Source of the DNA: Sphingobacterium sp. LZ7M1
Lineage (GTDB): Bacteria > Bacteroidota > Bacteroidia > Sphingobacteriales > Sphingobacteriaceae
Direction of reading: 5' to 3'
DNA length: 64,000 bases
Assembly (NCBI RefSeq): GCF_024296865.1
Contig: NZ_CP101134.1
Location: 4,464,001-4,528,000 of the forward strand
This document shows, piece by piece, positions 1-8,630 of the stretch. The notes under the pieces are model-generated. The model did no database searches. It saw only the letters and a program-made list of their open reading frames with translations, and had not been told where the DNA came from. The first letter of the stretch is position 1. Every line of letters starts with the position of its first letter. Made by a program: the position numbers and the translations under genes.

Positions 1-1071
1 GATACCGCTGGTCGATACGATCCAGGTGCTGATGCTCGGTACGGTTAACATGGTCAATCCTCCGATCAGGAACGTCACGATGACGATGCCGAAACTCAAC
101 AGTCCATTGCCCGCAAACCGCGACATTTTTTCCAACGTGTCACCCGTGCTTTCAAGGAGCTGCTGGTAACGGGTGATCTCGGCCTCCATAGCATACTGTT
201 GGAACAGGCTTGCTATGTGCATGACCAGATAGGCAATCCCCGAATACAGGTTTACGCTGATAAACCGGGCTATCCACGTACCAAAGGAATCCCGGAATGC
301 GGGCAGGATCGAGGCGGCAACACTAAAAGGGCCCAAAATGATAAGGATGGTCGAATAGATGATCTGGATGATGAATATGATATACACACATATTCGGAGT
401 ATCCAGACCGCCAGCGTTTCCAGCACATAGGTGGCCAGTAGCTGCAACCCGACCTGCATCCGGTTTTTGAGTTCTACTATCGGATTCCATACGGTGGCAA
501 ACCCCTCTTTTACGGTAGAGGCCACGGCATCCCACGCCTGCCCGTACCATGTATCCGCTTCTTTTTCGGCGATCTCGGTTTCGGCCTGTATGGTGGTGAG
601 CTGATCGGCGACGTCCACCATGAGTTTTGCCCGTTGCAGGCGCAGGTTGTTCACTTCGATCTGCCCGCTGTCAAACAGGCTTTCCGTCTTGGCGGCCACG
701 ATGTCCGTAGGATAGGCGAGTACGCGGGTAAACGTTCCCCACCAGACGATGACCATGACCAGCCCGAACGGGCGTAACAACGGCATGATTTCCATTTTTT
801 TGTCGCCCGCCATCATTTCGTATGATTTGATGGCAAAGAAGATGAGCATGAAAATGGCGGAAAGCGCCTGTGCATCGTATATGAACGTGTCAAAATGCTC
901 CCAAACCGTATTCTTCATCCCTTTGAGGAAGTGCATCACACCCTCCTCATACACGCCATTCCCTTGCAGGAAATTGAATGTTTTCTTAAAGGAGTCCGGC
1001 ACGTCCACCGGATTGGGATTGGCCTGTAAAATAAAACGGGGCATTAGCCCCGTCATGTTAATAAAATCCAT
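1..1071 (-). CDS. traJ: Conjugative transfer protein TraJ (TrbL/VirB6-like), C-terminus beyond window
   Basis: The reading frame is open from an ATG at 1071 to the window edge (357 codons, no stop), so the gene is partial. The N-terminus starts MDFINMTGLMPRF. Several hydrophobic stretches follow: one after ALSAIFMLIFFAIKSYEMM, a cluster around LAVWILRICVYIIFIIQII, and one around GIVIVTFLIGGLTMLTVP. This polytopic pattern and the position after the TraI-like genes fit TraJ of Bacteroidetes conjugative transposons, which is thought to be the inner-membrane channel component corresponding to TrbL/VirB6. The gene starts about 20 bp after the preceding stop, so it is the distal part of the tra operon visible here. 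Confidence 0.75.
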   Translation of the reverse strand, partial: MDFINMTGLMPRFILQANPNPVDVPDSFKKTFNFLQGNGVYEEGVMHFLKGMKNTVWEHFDTFIYDAQALSAIFMLIFFAIKSYEMMAGDKKMEIMPLLRPFGLVMVIVWWGTFTRVLAYPTDIVAAKTESLFDSGQIEVNNLRLQRAKLMVDVADQLTTIQAETEIAEKEADTWYGQAWDAVASTVKEGFATVWNPIVELKNRMQVGLQLLATYVLETLAVWILRICVYIIFIIQIIYSTILIILGPFSVAASILPAFRDSFGTWIARFISVNLYSGIAYLVMHIASLFQQYAMEAEITRYQQLLESTGDTLEKMSRFAGNGLLSFGIVIVTFLIGGLTMLTVPSISTWIVSTSGI

Positions 1072-1090
1072 ATCGTAATTTTCTTTTTGG

Positions 1091-1876
1091 TTATCGGCTT
1101 CTCTTTAGTATGTCCTCCGCGATCTGTATGTCGGAGCGGCCGCCGGAAAATTCCGGCAGATCGGGGTTGTCACTGTTCAAGCGGTCACGGCTTTGGGCCA
1201 ATAAAATGAATTTGGCGGCATAGTTCTTTTTGGCTTCCCATGCGGCGAGCAGTTTGCGGTGTTCCCCAAGCAGGCGGTGGTAGGCCAGTATGCGGCTGCC
1301 CCGGTCAAGGGTGGTCGTCCGGGCGGCTTCCAGTCGTTCTTTCAGTTCCGCGCGTTCTTCGCTGTACCATTCCAATAGCCCTTTGTTCCTTAGATAATCC
1401 CCCACCTCCGGCGAAAGTCCGGCGAGCGGATCGGTGTCCGTGCCGCCCGTCAGGCTTCCAAATTCCCTGCGGTAATACAGGAGCCACAAGGGGTCGGCAT
1501 CCGTGACCAGACCGGAATAATTGAGGGCTTCGGTGACCGCTACGTTTCGGATGGTGTCCGCATGTTTTTTATAGGCTTCGTCCGTTTGTTGCATGGCCAG
1601 TACCATGCCCATGCGCAGGGTCTGCGGACCCGTACCGCTCAACGGTCGGCGGTCTGTCTTGGGGTAATCTGGGTGCCACGCCCAGGTAAGCCAATATTGG
1701 TAATTGAGACCGAGAAATCCGCTGGTCGGCGTAAACTTCTTGCGGTTCCATTGCTTGTGCACCATACGTTCCTGTTGGTGCACGATGTGTTTGTCTGTCT
1801 GGCGCTTCACGTTCTGTGCCATTGTTCCCCCAAAGGGGAGCAGGAACAGCAGCCAGATTAAAGGGTGTGTTTTCAT
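1091..1876 (-). CDS. ICE-associated secreted protein of unknown function (261 aa)
   Basis: I place the start at ATG 1876, only 2 bp after the stop of the preceding gene. The longer frame running up to 2197 overlaps that gene and begins in unconvincing sequence. The protein opens with a clear signal peptide (MKTHPLIWLLFLLPFGGTMAQ) and is otherwise hydrophilic, with W/Y-rich patches near residues 40-70 and a charged, helical C-terminal half. I do not recognise the family. Its place between the TraI-like trio and TraJ, and its tight spacing, suggest a periplasmic part of the transfer apparatus, but that is inference from context. Confidence 0.7.
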   Translation of the reverse strand: MKTHPLIWLLFLLPFGGTMAQNVKRQTDKHIVHQQERMVHKQWNRKKFTPTSGFLGLNYQYWLTWAWHPDYPKTDRRPLSGTGPQTLRMGMVLAMQQTDEAYKKHADTIRNVAVTEALNYSGLVTDADPLWLLYYRREFGSLTGGTDTDPLAGLSPEVGDYLRNKGLLEWYSEERAELKERLEAARTTTLDRGSRILAYHRLLGEHRKLLAAWEAKKNYAAKFILLAQSRDRLNSDNPDLPEFSGGRSDIQIAEDILKRSR

Positions 1877-1878
1877 GT

Positions 1879-2553
1879 TCAGTCCTTGATTAGATAATAA
1901 TTCCGTATGATCTCGTCCGCTTTGCGTTTGTCCATATTGATAAAGTTTCTGTATGGATTCGCCGTTTTCAGTACGCCATTGATCTTCGCCCAATACATAG
2001 ACCTTTCCATGCTGAACACCAATGCCCGTATCACTTTCAATTCCAAAATGATCTTGCGCATGAGGTGGTCTCTTTTTTCGTAGTCCATCAGCACGTTTTT
2101 TCCCTCTTGGAGCACGAAATCGGAGACTTCGGCGGCAAGGTTTATTCCCCTGTCCTTTAGCTGACGGGCGACATCCTCGGCAAAGAGCAATAACCACGGT
2201 TCGCCTTTTGCAGTTTCCAGCATTTTTGTGCTGTGCGTGGCAATGTCCTGAACGAGCCTTGCGATATGCAGTGCGGAGCGGCCGGACTTCAACGCCCGAT
2301 CCACTTCGGTCAGTGATCGGTGTATCATGTTCTGCACCAGTACCACGGAAGAAAGGTTGACGTTAATATCGTCGATCCGTCCACGGATGTTGCCCAGCAT
2401 ATTGTTATGTGTCTGCTCGGAAACCAACCTGACCGCACCGTTCTCGTTTACGATGGCAAGGTGCTTGGCATCATAGATGATCGTCACGTAGCTTTGTCCG
2501 AAAACCGACGTTGAAAGACAGACAAAAAATAGGATAATGAGTTGCTTCTTCAT
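1879..2553 (-). CDS. TraI-like (DUF4141/TrbJ-type) secreted transfer protein, third of three paralogs
   Basis: This 224-aa protein has an N-terminal signal peptide ending near VFGQ. It shares its overall plan with the 220-aa protein encoded at 3206-3868: a central GxPxLLLFAE block, a VSDFVLQEGK block, an RSMYWAK motif and a C-terminal NPYxxFINMDKxxAD motif. These features fit the TraI/TrbJ-type periplasmic proteins of Bacteroidetes ICEs, which are helical and thought to assist pilus or channel assembly. Its ATG overlaps the stop of the previous gene in an ATGA junction. The family name is inferred from position and fold pattern; the paralogy is visible directly. Confidence 0.6.
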   Translation of the reverse strand: MKKQLIILFFVCLSTSVFGQSYVTIIYDAKHLAIVNENGAVRLVSEQTHNNMLGNIRGRIDDINVNLSSVVLVQNMIHRSLTEVDRALKSGRSALHIARLVQDIATHSTKMLETAKGEPWLLLFAEDVARQLKDRGINLAAEVSDFVLQEGKNVLMDYEKRDHLMRKIILELKVIRALVFSMERSMYWAKINGVLKTANPYRNFINMDKRKADEIIRNYYLIKD

Positions 2554-3209
2554 GGCTTAAAGTCCTCCAATTGCCTTAATATATTATCGACTATGCGCTT
2601 GTCCTCGTTGATGTAACCCGAAAACGGATTTAGGGAATCGAGCAGCTTTTTGCGTGTCGAATAGTACATGGTAACCGCAAGCCCCCGCGATGCTCCGGCG
2701 ATTGCCCGGAGCTCCTGCAGGACGTGACCGTACAATATCCTCCTGTCGCTCGCTTTCATCTGGTTCAGGTCGCCGATACTGATAAAAAGTCCGGTCAGGT
2801 AGCGTGCCAATTGCACGGCTTTCTCTGCCATATCCTTTTCCGCATCGATGGCGAGCAATAGAAATTCGGGGTGTTCGGACACGATACCCATGATCCTTTT
2901 CTGCTGGTTTATGATCTCGGTTACGATTGGCGCGGATTCAAGCCCCATGCTAAGCCCCTGCAATGCCATACCGAGCGTCTGGAAACGGCTGTGCAACTGC
3001 CGGTAACGGGTTTTGAGTTTTGAGGTTTCTTCCCGGTTTACTTCCTCGTTAGCCGTGGTAATGGCCTGCCGGTTCCGTGCGGTGATTTGGCGGTCGTACT
3101 CATCTTTGCTGTGTTCGACCAATTGATGGAGCAGTTCAACGTTGAGCTGTGCGTTCGCTCTGGTCAGGGCGATGACCAAAAGCAATAGGGTTAATATAAA
3201 GTATCTCAT
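2550..3209 (-). CDS. TraI-like secreted transfer protein, second and most divergent of three paralogs
   Basis: This 219-aa protein starts with a signal peptide (MRYFILTLLLLVIALTRANA). It then has a long charged coiled-coil-like segment around residues 30-75, rich in K, R, E and Q. It keeps the C-terminal signature LNPFSGYINEDKRIVDNI that links it to both neighbours, and an HPEFLLLAIDAEKD stretch in place of the neighbours' PxLLLFAE block. It joins both neighbours by 4-bp ATGA overlaps, so the three are very probably translated in coupled fashion. The role is likely structural in the conjugation apparatus; the exact role is unknown. Confidence 0.55.
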   Translation of the reverse strand: MRYFILTLLLLVIALTRANAQLNVELLHQLVEHSKDEYDRQITARNRQAITTANEEVNREETSKLKTRYRQLHSRFQTLGMALQGLSMGLESAPIVTEIINQQKRIMGIVSEHPEFLLLAIDAEKDMAEKAVQLARYLTGLFISIGDLNQMKASDRRILYGHVLQELRAIAGASRGLAVTMYYSTRKKLLDSLNPFSGYINEDKRIVDNILRQLEDFKP

Positions 3210-3868
3210 CGTTTGAGCAATCTTGAACTAAAGATAATGTCATCGGCAATCTGTTTGTCGATGTTGATAAAACCTGCGTATGGATTAAGGGAGTTAAGGA
3301 TACCGCGCTGTTTCGCCCAATACATACTTCGGTGCATCCCAAAGGCTACACCTCGCAGGATGGTCAACTCTGTTCTTATTTGGTTGAGCAACTTCGCCCT
3401 TTCTCCCGCATCCATCAGGTTATCCTTTCCACCTTTCAGCACAAAGGCACTGACCTCGGCAGACAGGTTCGTCGCCCGTGTCTTAAATTCCCTTGCGCCC
3501 GCTTCGGCAAATAGCAGGAGTACCGGATTTCCCCTTGCGATGTTCATTGCCTTTTCTACGTCGTTAACGATGTCAAGGGAAATGCTGGCAATGTCCTTTA
3601 CGGTGAGCAGGGAACGGACAACGCCGGACACTTCGCTTAACCCTTTATAAATCTTGTCCTGCAAATCGTTCACGATCAGGAGCTGTCCCGTGACGGCCAT
3701 TTGTCCACGTTGGATAAGCGTGAGATTGTCGTTCACGTTGTTGAGCTGGCTGTTCATCACTCCGGCATGGACGCCCGTTGCGGCTGCCACGGCGGGGTCA
3801 ATGTAAATCTGTCCCCTTGCGTAGAAAACAGCAAGGGACAGGATCGTTATTGCAATAATTCGTTTCAT
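3206..3868 (-). CDS. TraI-like (DUF4141/TrbJ-type) secreted transfer protein, first of three paralogs
   Basis: This 220-aa protein has a signal peptide (MKRIIAITILSLAVFYARG). A predicted helical body and the motifs NPVLLLFAEAGAREF, VSAFVLKGGKDNL, HRSMYWAKQRGI and NPYAGFINIDKQIADDI follow. In CTnDOT-like elements the gene directly after traG is traI, the product of which carries DUF4141 and resembles the TrbJ/VirB5 class; position and features here agree. The start ATG overlaps the TraG stop by 4 bp. Of the three copies this one is closest in position to canonical traI. Confidence 0.6.
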   Translation of the reverse strand: MKRIIAITILSLAVFYARGQIYIDPAVAAATGVHAGVMNSQLNNVNDNLTLIQRGQMAVTGQLLIVNDLQDKIYKGLSEVSGVVRSLLTVKDIASISLDIVNDVEKAMNIARGNPVLLLFAEAGAREFKTRATNLSAEVSAFVLKGGKDNLMDAGERAKLLNQIRTELTILRGVAFGMHRSMYWAKQRGILNSLNPYAGFINIDKQIADDIIFSSRLLKR

Positions 3869-6411
3869 GTAAAATCAGGTTTAAAATATTCTCTTTGTGT
3901 TTCAATTGGCGCATTGTTCTCGTTTACCCTTTGTACAAAATCGCCCAATAAAAGACCGCTCTTTTCCATATCGGACACGAACGCCGTTAGGGCTTTTGGG
4001 TAGCTGCCATGATGTTTGGCGTAAATCTCCACGGCGCTTTTTTCCGGTTTTTCGGTGGTGAACGCCAAATGGTGGTAAATACTTACCTCCACGCCGTACA
4101 CTTCCCCGACATTTCCCCGACGGATATAGAACTCGTTGAAACGGGCACGTCCGTCCTTGTTGTCAAGACGGTTGATCGTGAAAATCTTCTTCTGTTCGGC
4201 CTCGGTGATGGAGAGCAATTCGGCAACCTTTCTAAAATCGGCCTCGTTCTGTTGCAGCAGGATAATGGTATCCGAATTGTTTATGATACTGTCCTTGATA
4301 ATTGGGTTGCCGATGATGTCATTGATTTCCTGTGTTACCTCGATGATTTCCCCCCAGAACTTCCGTACGGTCTTGTTTAGGTATAAAAGGAAATTTGCCA
4401 TCATTGGCGAGGAAATGGCCCGCCATGCTTCCTCCAAGATCAGTGTTTTCCGGCGGTTCTTCCTGTGGCGCATCTTTTGCACGAACAGATCCATTATTAT
4501 CAGCGTTACGATTGGCAGGAGCGTCTTATTATTCTGTATATTGTCAATTTCATAGACTATGAACCGTTCGTTGAATAGTGATTGGTCGGCATCTTCGTTC
4601 AGTATCGCTTCGTATTCACCCCCTCTGTAAAACTTCTTTAATACAAACCGAAATTCTTCCACGTCAAAAGCGATGCTTTCTTCGTTCCTTATATCGGGGA
4701 TTTTCTGAACGGCAAATTCATAAAAGGAATTGAAGTCCAGCCTGTCTACACGGTCTTCGATGGCCTTATCGAAATGATGGGCGTAATAGGCGGAAATGAC
4801 ATTAGAAATTACATCGCGCTCGAGGGTGGTTACCGAACCCTCGGCACCTTTCCAAAGCAGGCAGATCAACGTTATCAAAAAATCCTTTTTCTCGATGTTG
4901 TATTCTTCCTCGCTGATCGCAAAGGGGTTCATCGTGATGGGCTTTTCTTCTGAATAGGTTATGTACTTTCCTCCGTATGTACTGCAAAGACCGGAATAGG
5001 AATGCCCCACGTCCACAATCACCACGTCCATGTTGTATTGCAGGTACTGTTGGACGATATTATTTATACAATAACTCTTACCCGTACCCGATGCTCCTAA
5101 CACGAAGCGATTGCGATTTTTTATGCGGCCTGTCCTCATAACGAGGTCCGATGGGTCAATCGCCACGGGCACCCCTTGACGGTCTGTAAACCTTAGCAGA
5201 AACTCCGACGGTTCGTCGGTCGGCAACCTTTCCTTGAAAAAGAAACATAGGGCGGCATCGGCCGTCGTTAGGAACCAATCGTACTTTTTCAGTTCCACGC
5301 TAACGCCCGGCAAAGCACACCGGAACAGTTCCAATTGGTTGTAGGCATTGCGTGATGGAATAATCCCCTGCTGGAACAGGGCGGCTTCGATAAAATTGGC
5401 CGTTTTATCGATCTTGTCCGTATCGGCACATACGATCATGGAATAATGCGCATTTACCAATAGCTGGTTGTCACGTGCCACGTCCACCAATAAACGGTCG
5501 ATGTCCTCCACGCACATGAGGTTTGCCGGATCGGGTATGCTCGAATGCCTTTTGCGTTTTACTTCAAGTTTGCCCAGCGTGATCTGTTGGTTGGGTATCT
5601 CCAATAATTGGTTATAGATAATGGTGCGATAACCGGGAACATGGTGCAGGAAAAACAGGTTGTCCACCGGAAAATCACGCATGCCGTTCGTTTCATTTTT
5701 GGTCGTAAAGGTTCCGACTTTTTCGGGCAGGTCAACCGAATCGGTGCCCACCATGCTGATACAGCGGACGGCCCGGTCGCCGATCTGCAACTCACGGTCT
5801 CCGCAGCGGAGATTGTCCAATGCGATATTAGGGCTCTCAAACTCCATTCCGAGCACCCTGTTTACAAAACGGTTTATTTCCGCTTCGGTAAGGTATGAGG
5901 GGGTAAGTGCAGCGCCGGAAAGCAGGTCAAATACTTTGGCCATGTTCTGCCCGAAAGTGGCCAGCACCTTTTTGTCATAGGTGTAGAATGCCCCTTTTTT
6001 GACCAGACGGGTCACGGTCAGGTAGGTTCTGATCTCGGTATATTCCCGACCCGCAAAATGTTCTTGGTATTTCTGTTCCAAGAACTCGGTTGCAGGTTTT
6101 GGCTGGTATTTCAGTTTGATGAATACGTCGTGCTTTTGGATGATATGCCCCTCGCCAAGTATCTTGATGACGTTAAGCAATACCTGTTGGAAAGCGGTAT
6201 AGGCTTCGGGATCGGCACCATACTGTAAGACGGGATTGGTAAGTCGCATCACGACTGAAAAATCGCCACGGTCGCCGTACAGTATGGACATGCCTTGATA
6301 ATGGTCGATACCCACATAGGGTATTTCAAAGGCTGTCTTTCTCTCTGTTCTCATAACTGATCGATAAATGGACGGGGTGGATAAATACGCCTCGGTGGCG
6401 GGTTTTGTCAT
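3865..6411 (-). CDS. traG: Conjugative transfer ATPase TraG (VirB4 family)
   Basis: The 848-aa product is a VirB4-type ATPase that powers the mating channel at the inner membrane. A Walker A motif GASGTGKS lies at residues 439-446, followed by VVIVDVGHSYSG. A Walker B-like KTLILEEAWRA lies at about 655-664. The N-terminal 300 residues match the TraG N-domain layout of Bacteroidetes elements. The start chosen (6411) lies inside the C-terminal part of the preceding DUF4133 gene, an 86-bp overlap. An in-frame ATG at 6354 (MRTERKTAFEIPY) shortens the overlap to 29 bp and is a reasonable alternative start. Length is normal for the family. Confidence 0.93.
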   Translation of the reverse strand: MTKPATEAYLSTPSIYRSVMRTERKTAFEIPYVGIDHYQGMSILYGDRGDFSVVMRLTNPVLQYGADPEAYTAFQQVLLNVIKILGEGHIIQKHDVFIKLKYQPKPATEFLEQKYQEHFAGREYTEIRTYLTVTRLVKKGAFYTYDKKVLATFGQNMAKVFDLLSGAALTPSYLTEAEINRFVNRVLGMEFESPNIALDNLRCGDRELQIGDRAVRCISMVGTDSVDLPEKVGTFTTKNETNGMRDFPVDNLFFLHHVPGYRTIIYNQLLEIPNQQITLGKLEVKRKRHSSIPDPANLMCVEDIDRLLVDVARDNQLLVNAHYSMIVCADTDKIDKTANFIEAALFQQGIIPSRNAYNQLELFRCALPGVSVELKKYDWFLTTADAALCFFFKERLPTDEPSEFLLRFTDRQGVPVAIDPSDLVMRTGRIKNRNRFVLGASGTGKSYCINNIVQQYLQYNMDVVIVDVGHSYSGLCSTYGGKYITYSEEKPITMNPFAISEEEYNIEKKDFLITLICLLWKGAEGSVTTLERDVISNVISAYYAHHFDKAIEDRVDRLDFNSFYEFAVQKIPDIRNEESIAFDVEEFRFVLKKFYRGGEYEAILNEDADQSLFNERFIVYEIDNIQNNKTLLPIVTLIIMDLFVQKMRHRKNRRKTLILEEAWRAISSPMMANFLLYLNKTVRKFWGEIIEVTQEINDIIGNPIIKDSIINNSDTIILLQQNEADFRKVAELLSITEAEQKKIFTINRLDNKDGRARFNEFYIRRGNVGEVYGVEVSIYHHLAFTTEKPEKSAVEIYAKHHGSYPKALTAFVSDMEKSGLLLGDFVQRVNENNAPIETQREYFKPDFT

Positions 6412-6637
6412 GGAGACCGTTACCCTGTTTCATGAATGTATAGGCAAGTCCTGCACCCATCAGGGCAAGGGTAGCAAAGCCGCCCAGGATCAGGTTGGTT
6501 AGTGCGCCGATAAGTCCACCGATGGCCAGACCACCGATAAGGGAACCTATGCCCCAATAGATAAACTTGCCCTTGAAACCGCGGTAAATAAGGGGCTTTT
6601 GCAGCCCCTTATAAATTGGATAACGCCCGTGTGTCAT
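6326..6637 (-). CDS. traF: Transfer protein TraF (DUF4133)
   Basis: The 103-aa protein starts MTHGRYPIYKGLQKPLIYRGF, the characteristic opening of DUF4133 proteins. It continues with two closely spaced hydrophobic segments (FIYWGIGSLIGGLAIGGLIGALTNLI and FATLALMGAGLAYTFM) and a charged C-terminal tail. It is a small inner-membrane component always found between DUF4134 and traG in these elements, probably the VirB3 equivalent. The ATG at 6637 overlaps the preceding stop in an ATGA junction, which decides against the longer upstream frame. Confidence 0.85.
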   Translation of the reverse strand: MTHGRYPIYKGLQKPLIYRGFKGKFIYWGIGSLIGGLAIGGLIGALTNLILGGFATLALMGAGLAYTFMKQGNGLHDKTRHRGVFIHPVHLSISYENREKDSL

Positions 6638-6942
6638 ACGCCGAAAAACGCTTTGATGACCACTGACACGAGTACCAAGAACAGGCAGGAACCTCCCCAC
6701 GACATCAACTCTTTATTGATGTCCTGATCTCCGCTGTTCCACTTGATGTACACCCGTATTCCCCCAATGAGCCCGACGACCGCGCCGATGGCCAGAATGA
6801 GCGTCGAAATGGGGTCTACGTAGCTGGTGAGTGAAGATGTGGCGGCATCGATACCCACGGTACCACCTTGTGCGAATGTTGATTGGGCCGCGGAAAGGCA
6901 AAGCGTGGCCATTGCAAACAGCTTTTTAGTGTTTACTGTCAT
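6634..6942 (-). CDS. traE: DUF4134 transfer protein (TraE), second copy
   Basis: The 102-aa protein has a signal peptide (cleavage near STFAQ), then a short loop and two transmembrane segments (ISTLILAIGAVVGLIGGIRVY and CLFLVLVSVVIKAFFGV). This is the VirB2/pilin-like plan of DUF4134 proteins. The conserved core GxxxGLxGGxRVYxxWxxGxxxxxxxxxxWxxSCLFL is easy to see and is shared with the copy at 6984-7289. The start at 6942 (MTVNTKKLFAMATLC) is chosen because it opens the signal peptide; the frame extends further upstream into the gap between the two genes. Confidence 0.85.
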   Translation of the reverse strand: MTVNTKKLFAMATLCLSAAQSTFAQGGTVGIDAATSSLTSYVDPISTLILAIGAVVGLIGGIRVYIKWNSGDQDINKELMSWGGSCLFLVLVSVVIKAFFGV

Positions 6943-6983
6943 AGAAATAATGAATAAAAAGTGAATAAAAAATGATTGGATTG

Positions 6984-7289
6984 TTAGTTTACCCCGAACA
7001 GGGCCTTTAGTGCGGCACCGACGAGCGATAGGAAAAGGCAGGAAAAAAAACATCCCATGACCTGTGCATCGATTTGATGCTTACCGGACTGCCAGTTGCT
7101 GTACACACGCAATCCGCCGAGCAGCCCGCACACGGCGCCGATGACAAAGGCAAGGTCAGAGAAGTTGTAATACCACGTATTGACCTCCTTGCGCACTTCC
7201 TTAAATTCGGCAAGGCCGGGCTGGGCGGTTGCGTACAGGGCAAAAAAAATGACAGTAAGGAATACTGCCAAAAAGCGGATTGGTCGCAT
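6984..7289 (-). CDS. DUF4134 transfer protein, first copy
   Basis: The 101-aa protein has a signal peptide (MRPIRFLAVFLTVIFFALYATA) and two membrane segments. The DUF4134 core is present as GAVCGLLGGLRVYSNWQSGKH, followed by SCLFLSLVGAALKALFGVN. It is a tandem paralog of the downstream gene: the two share GLxGGxRVYxxWxSG and end in KAxFGV. DUF4134 proteins are small pilin-like or channel proteins of Bacteroidetes type IV secretion. The gene follows a 106-aa membrane-anchored protein at 7 bp spacing. Confidence 0.82.
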   Translation of the reverse strand: MRPIRFLAVFLTVIFFALYATAQPGLAEFKEVRKEVNTWYYNFSDLAFVIGAVCGLLGGLRVYSNWQSGKHQIDAQVMGCFFSCLFLSLVGAALKALFGVN

Positions 7290-7296
7290 AATGGAT

Positions 7297-7617
7297 TTAA
7301 TAAGGGATGGCTTTGGTGTACTCGATCACGTTGTTTTGCATGAGCGATACGAGTTGCTTTAAGTTTATGCCTCCGGTGGATTGTAGGGGGCCGGACGAGA
7401 TAACGGGTTTCCCCTCGGTTACCGTAGGTTCGTTTTCTTTTTTGGATGGTTCGGGGATAACCCTTTCGGGCGGCGAATCTTCATCAAATGTCAATTCGTT
7501 TCCTACATCGGCCGCACGCGGAGCACGGTGGTGGATAAACAGATCATACAGTACGTTTAGGGCATAGTAAATGCCATAGACGGCGATAACGCCGAGCAGG
7601 AATTGTGTCCAATTCAT
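7297..7617 (-). CDS. Small membrane-anchored ICE protein of unknown function
   Basis: The 106-aa protein has one N-terminal transmembrane segment (FLLGVIAVYGIYYALNVLYDLFI). A proline- and acid-rich linker (residues about 45-80) and a short conserved-looking tail (GINLKQLVSLMQNNVIEYTKAIPY) follow. It sits where traC/traD-type small genes occur in related elements, between the DUF3408-like protein and DUF4134. Its start overlaps the preceding stop by 4 bp. I do not assign a tra letter because the sequence alone does not support one. Confidence 0.65.
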   Translation of the reverse strand: MNWTQFLLGVIAVYGIYYALNVLYDLFIHHRAPRAADVGNELTFDEDSPPERVIPEPSKKENEPTVTEGKPVISSGPLQSTGGINLKQLVSLMQNNVIEYTKAIPY

Positions 7618-7961
7618 AGATCAAGGGTTTTAATGTGTTCTTTGATGTATCGGGTGAGTTCGGGATGGGTTTTTAGAAATTGGTGCAGGCTGTAAGATAT
7701 GATCTTGGTCATGTCGATACCTTTGGCAACTTTCAGTTGTTTGAGCAGAAAAAGGGTCTTGTCGTCCAGACGGATCAGTAATCGTTCACGTCCGGTCAGT
7801 TCATGGTTCTGGATACTTTCAAACAGGCGTTCCAGCGTTTCCGTTTTTTTCTTTTGCGTGTCCTTTCGTGGTTCTGCCGAGGGAATTTCATTTGCCTGTG
7901 GCGGTTTCCCTTTCCGCATGGAATCCCGGAGCTCGTCGGCAAGGCTTTTTATTCCGCTCAT
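7614..7961 (-). CDS. DUF3408/TraB-like small protein with C-terminal ribbon-helix-helix-like region
   Basis: The 115-aa protein has a charged, probably disordered N-terminal half. Its C-terminal half (RERLLIRLDDKTLFLLKQLKVAKGIDMTKIISYSLHQFL) matches the pattern of ribbon-helix-helix DNA-binding segments found in DUF3408-type ICE proteins. It follows parA in an ATGA overlap, the usual place of traB in Bacteroidetes ICEs. A role in partition or regulation of the transfer region is possible but not shown by sequence. Confidence 0.6.
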   Translation of the reverse strand: MSGIKSLADELRDSMRKGKPPQANEIPSAEPRKDTQKKKTETLERLFESIQNHELTGRERLLIRLDDKTLFLLKQLKVAKGIDMTKIISYSLHQFLKTHPELTRYIKEHIKTLDL

Positions 7962-8593
7962 AATGGTTCCTCCTTGGCAATGTACTGTTCATAGATCAGG
8001 TCTAAGAGCGGCAGGATAACGGGATCTAGGATGATCGGTGTCTGGAACGTATTTATACGTTGGAAGTCTATTCGGTCTGGCAGACCGGGTGCGACCGTGC
8101 CGAAACCGCGCAGGACATTTTCGACTTCCGTCCGTGTTTCGTACTTGACGGTGTTCTTGATACGGTTCGGCACGAAAATGAGGGGCGCCCGTTTGTTGAT
8201 CCTGCCGATGACCATTGCAAACAGCAATGTGGAGTCCACCGAAAATTCGTCAAAGGCAAACGGACAGATCACCGCATCGGCGGCGGCAAATATGGGGATC
8301 AACCCATCGTCGTCCATCTTGCCCGGCAGGTCTATCAGGACGATTTCGTTCCGTGACTTCCCCAATTTCCGTTGCATTGCCGGAAAATGGCTGAGGTCTG
8401 CGGGTACGATTTCGTACAACGGTTCATTTTCCAATATTTTTGCTTTCTCGGCTTTGGCGGAAAGTGATTGTTGGTAATCCATGTCAAGTATCGTAACCCG
8501 CCGTTCCTGTTGTTGGGTCAGGTAGTTGGCGAGCAGCAGGGTGAGCGTACTTTTTCCCGCCCCGCCTTTTTGGTTTCCTATAAGTATGAGCAT
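7958..8593 (-). CDS. traA: ParA-family ATPase (TraA)
   Basis: The 211-aa ParA/MinD-type ATPase begins MLILIGNQKGGAGKSTL, which holds the deviant Walker A motif KGGAGKST. The Walker A' region IVLIDLPGKMDDD and a switch-like CPFAFDEFSVDS segment are also present. I start it at 8593 because the motif lies at the normal distance from that ATG; the 55 extra residues of the longer frame look like noise. In Bacteroidetes conjugative transposons this is traA, first of the tra genes, and follows the relaxase. It is followed by the RHH-like gene in an ATGA overlap. Confidence 0.88.
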   Translation of the reverse strand: MLILIGNQKGGAGKSTLTLLLANYLTQQQERRVTILDMDYQQSLSAKAEKAKILENEPLYEIVPADLSHFPAMQRKLGKSRNEIVLIDLPGKMDDDGLIPIFAAADAVICPFAFDEFSVDSTLLFAMVIGRINKRAPLIFVPNRIKNTVKYETRTEVENVLRGFGTVAPGLPDRIDFQRINTFQTPIILDPVILPLLDLIYEQYIAKEEPL

Positions 8594-8630
8594 AGTGCAT
8601 GGGTTTAATGGTGTTGTTGATAAAGTGATG

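Noticed and set aside
749..1078. Plus-strand frame of 109 codons opposite traJ
   Set aside because: The minus strand is a clear TraJ membrane protein over the whole span; this frame is its shadow.
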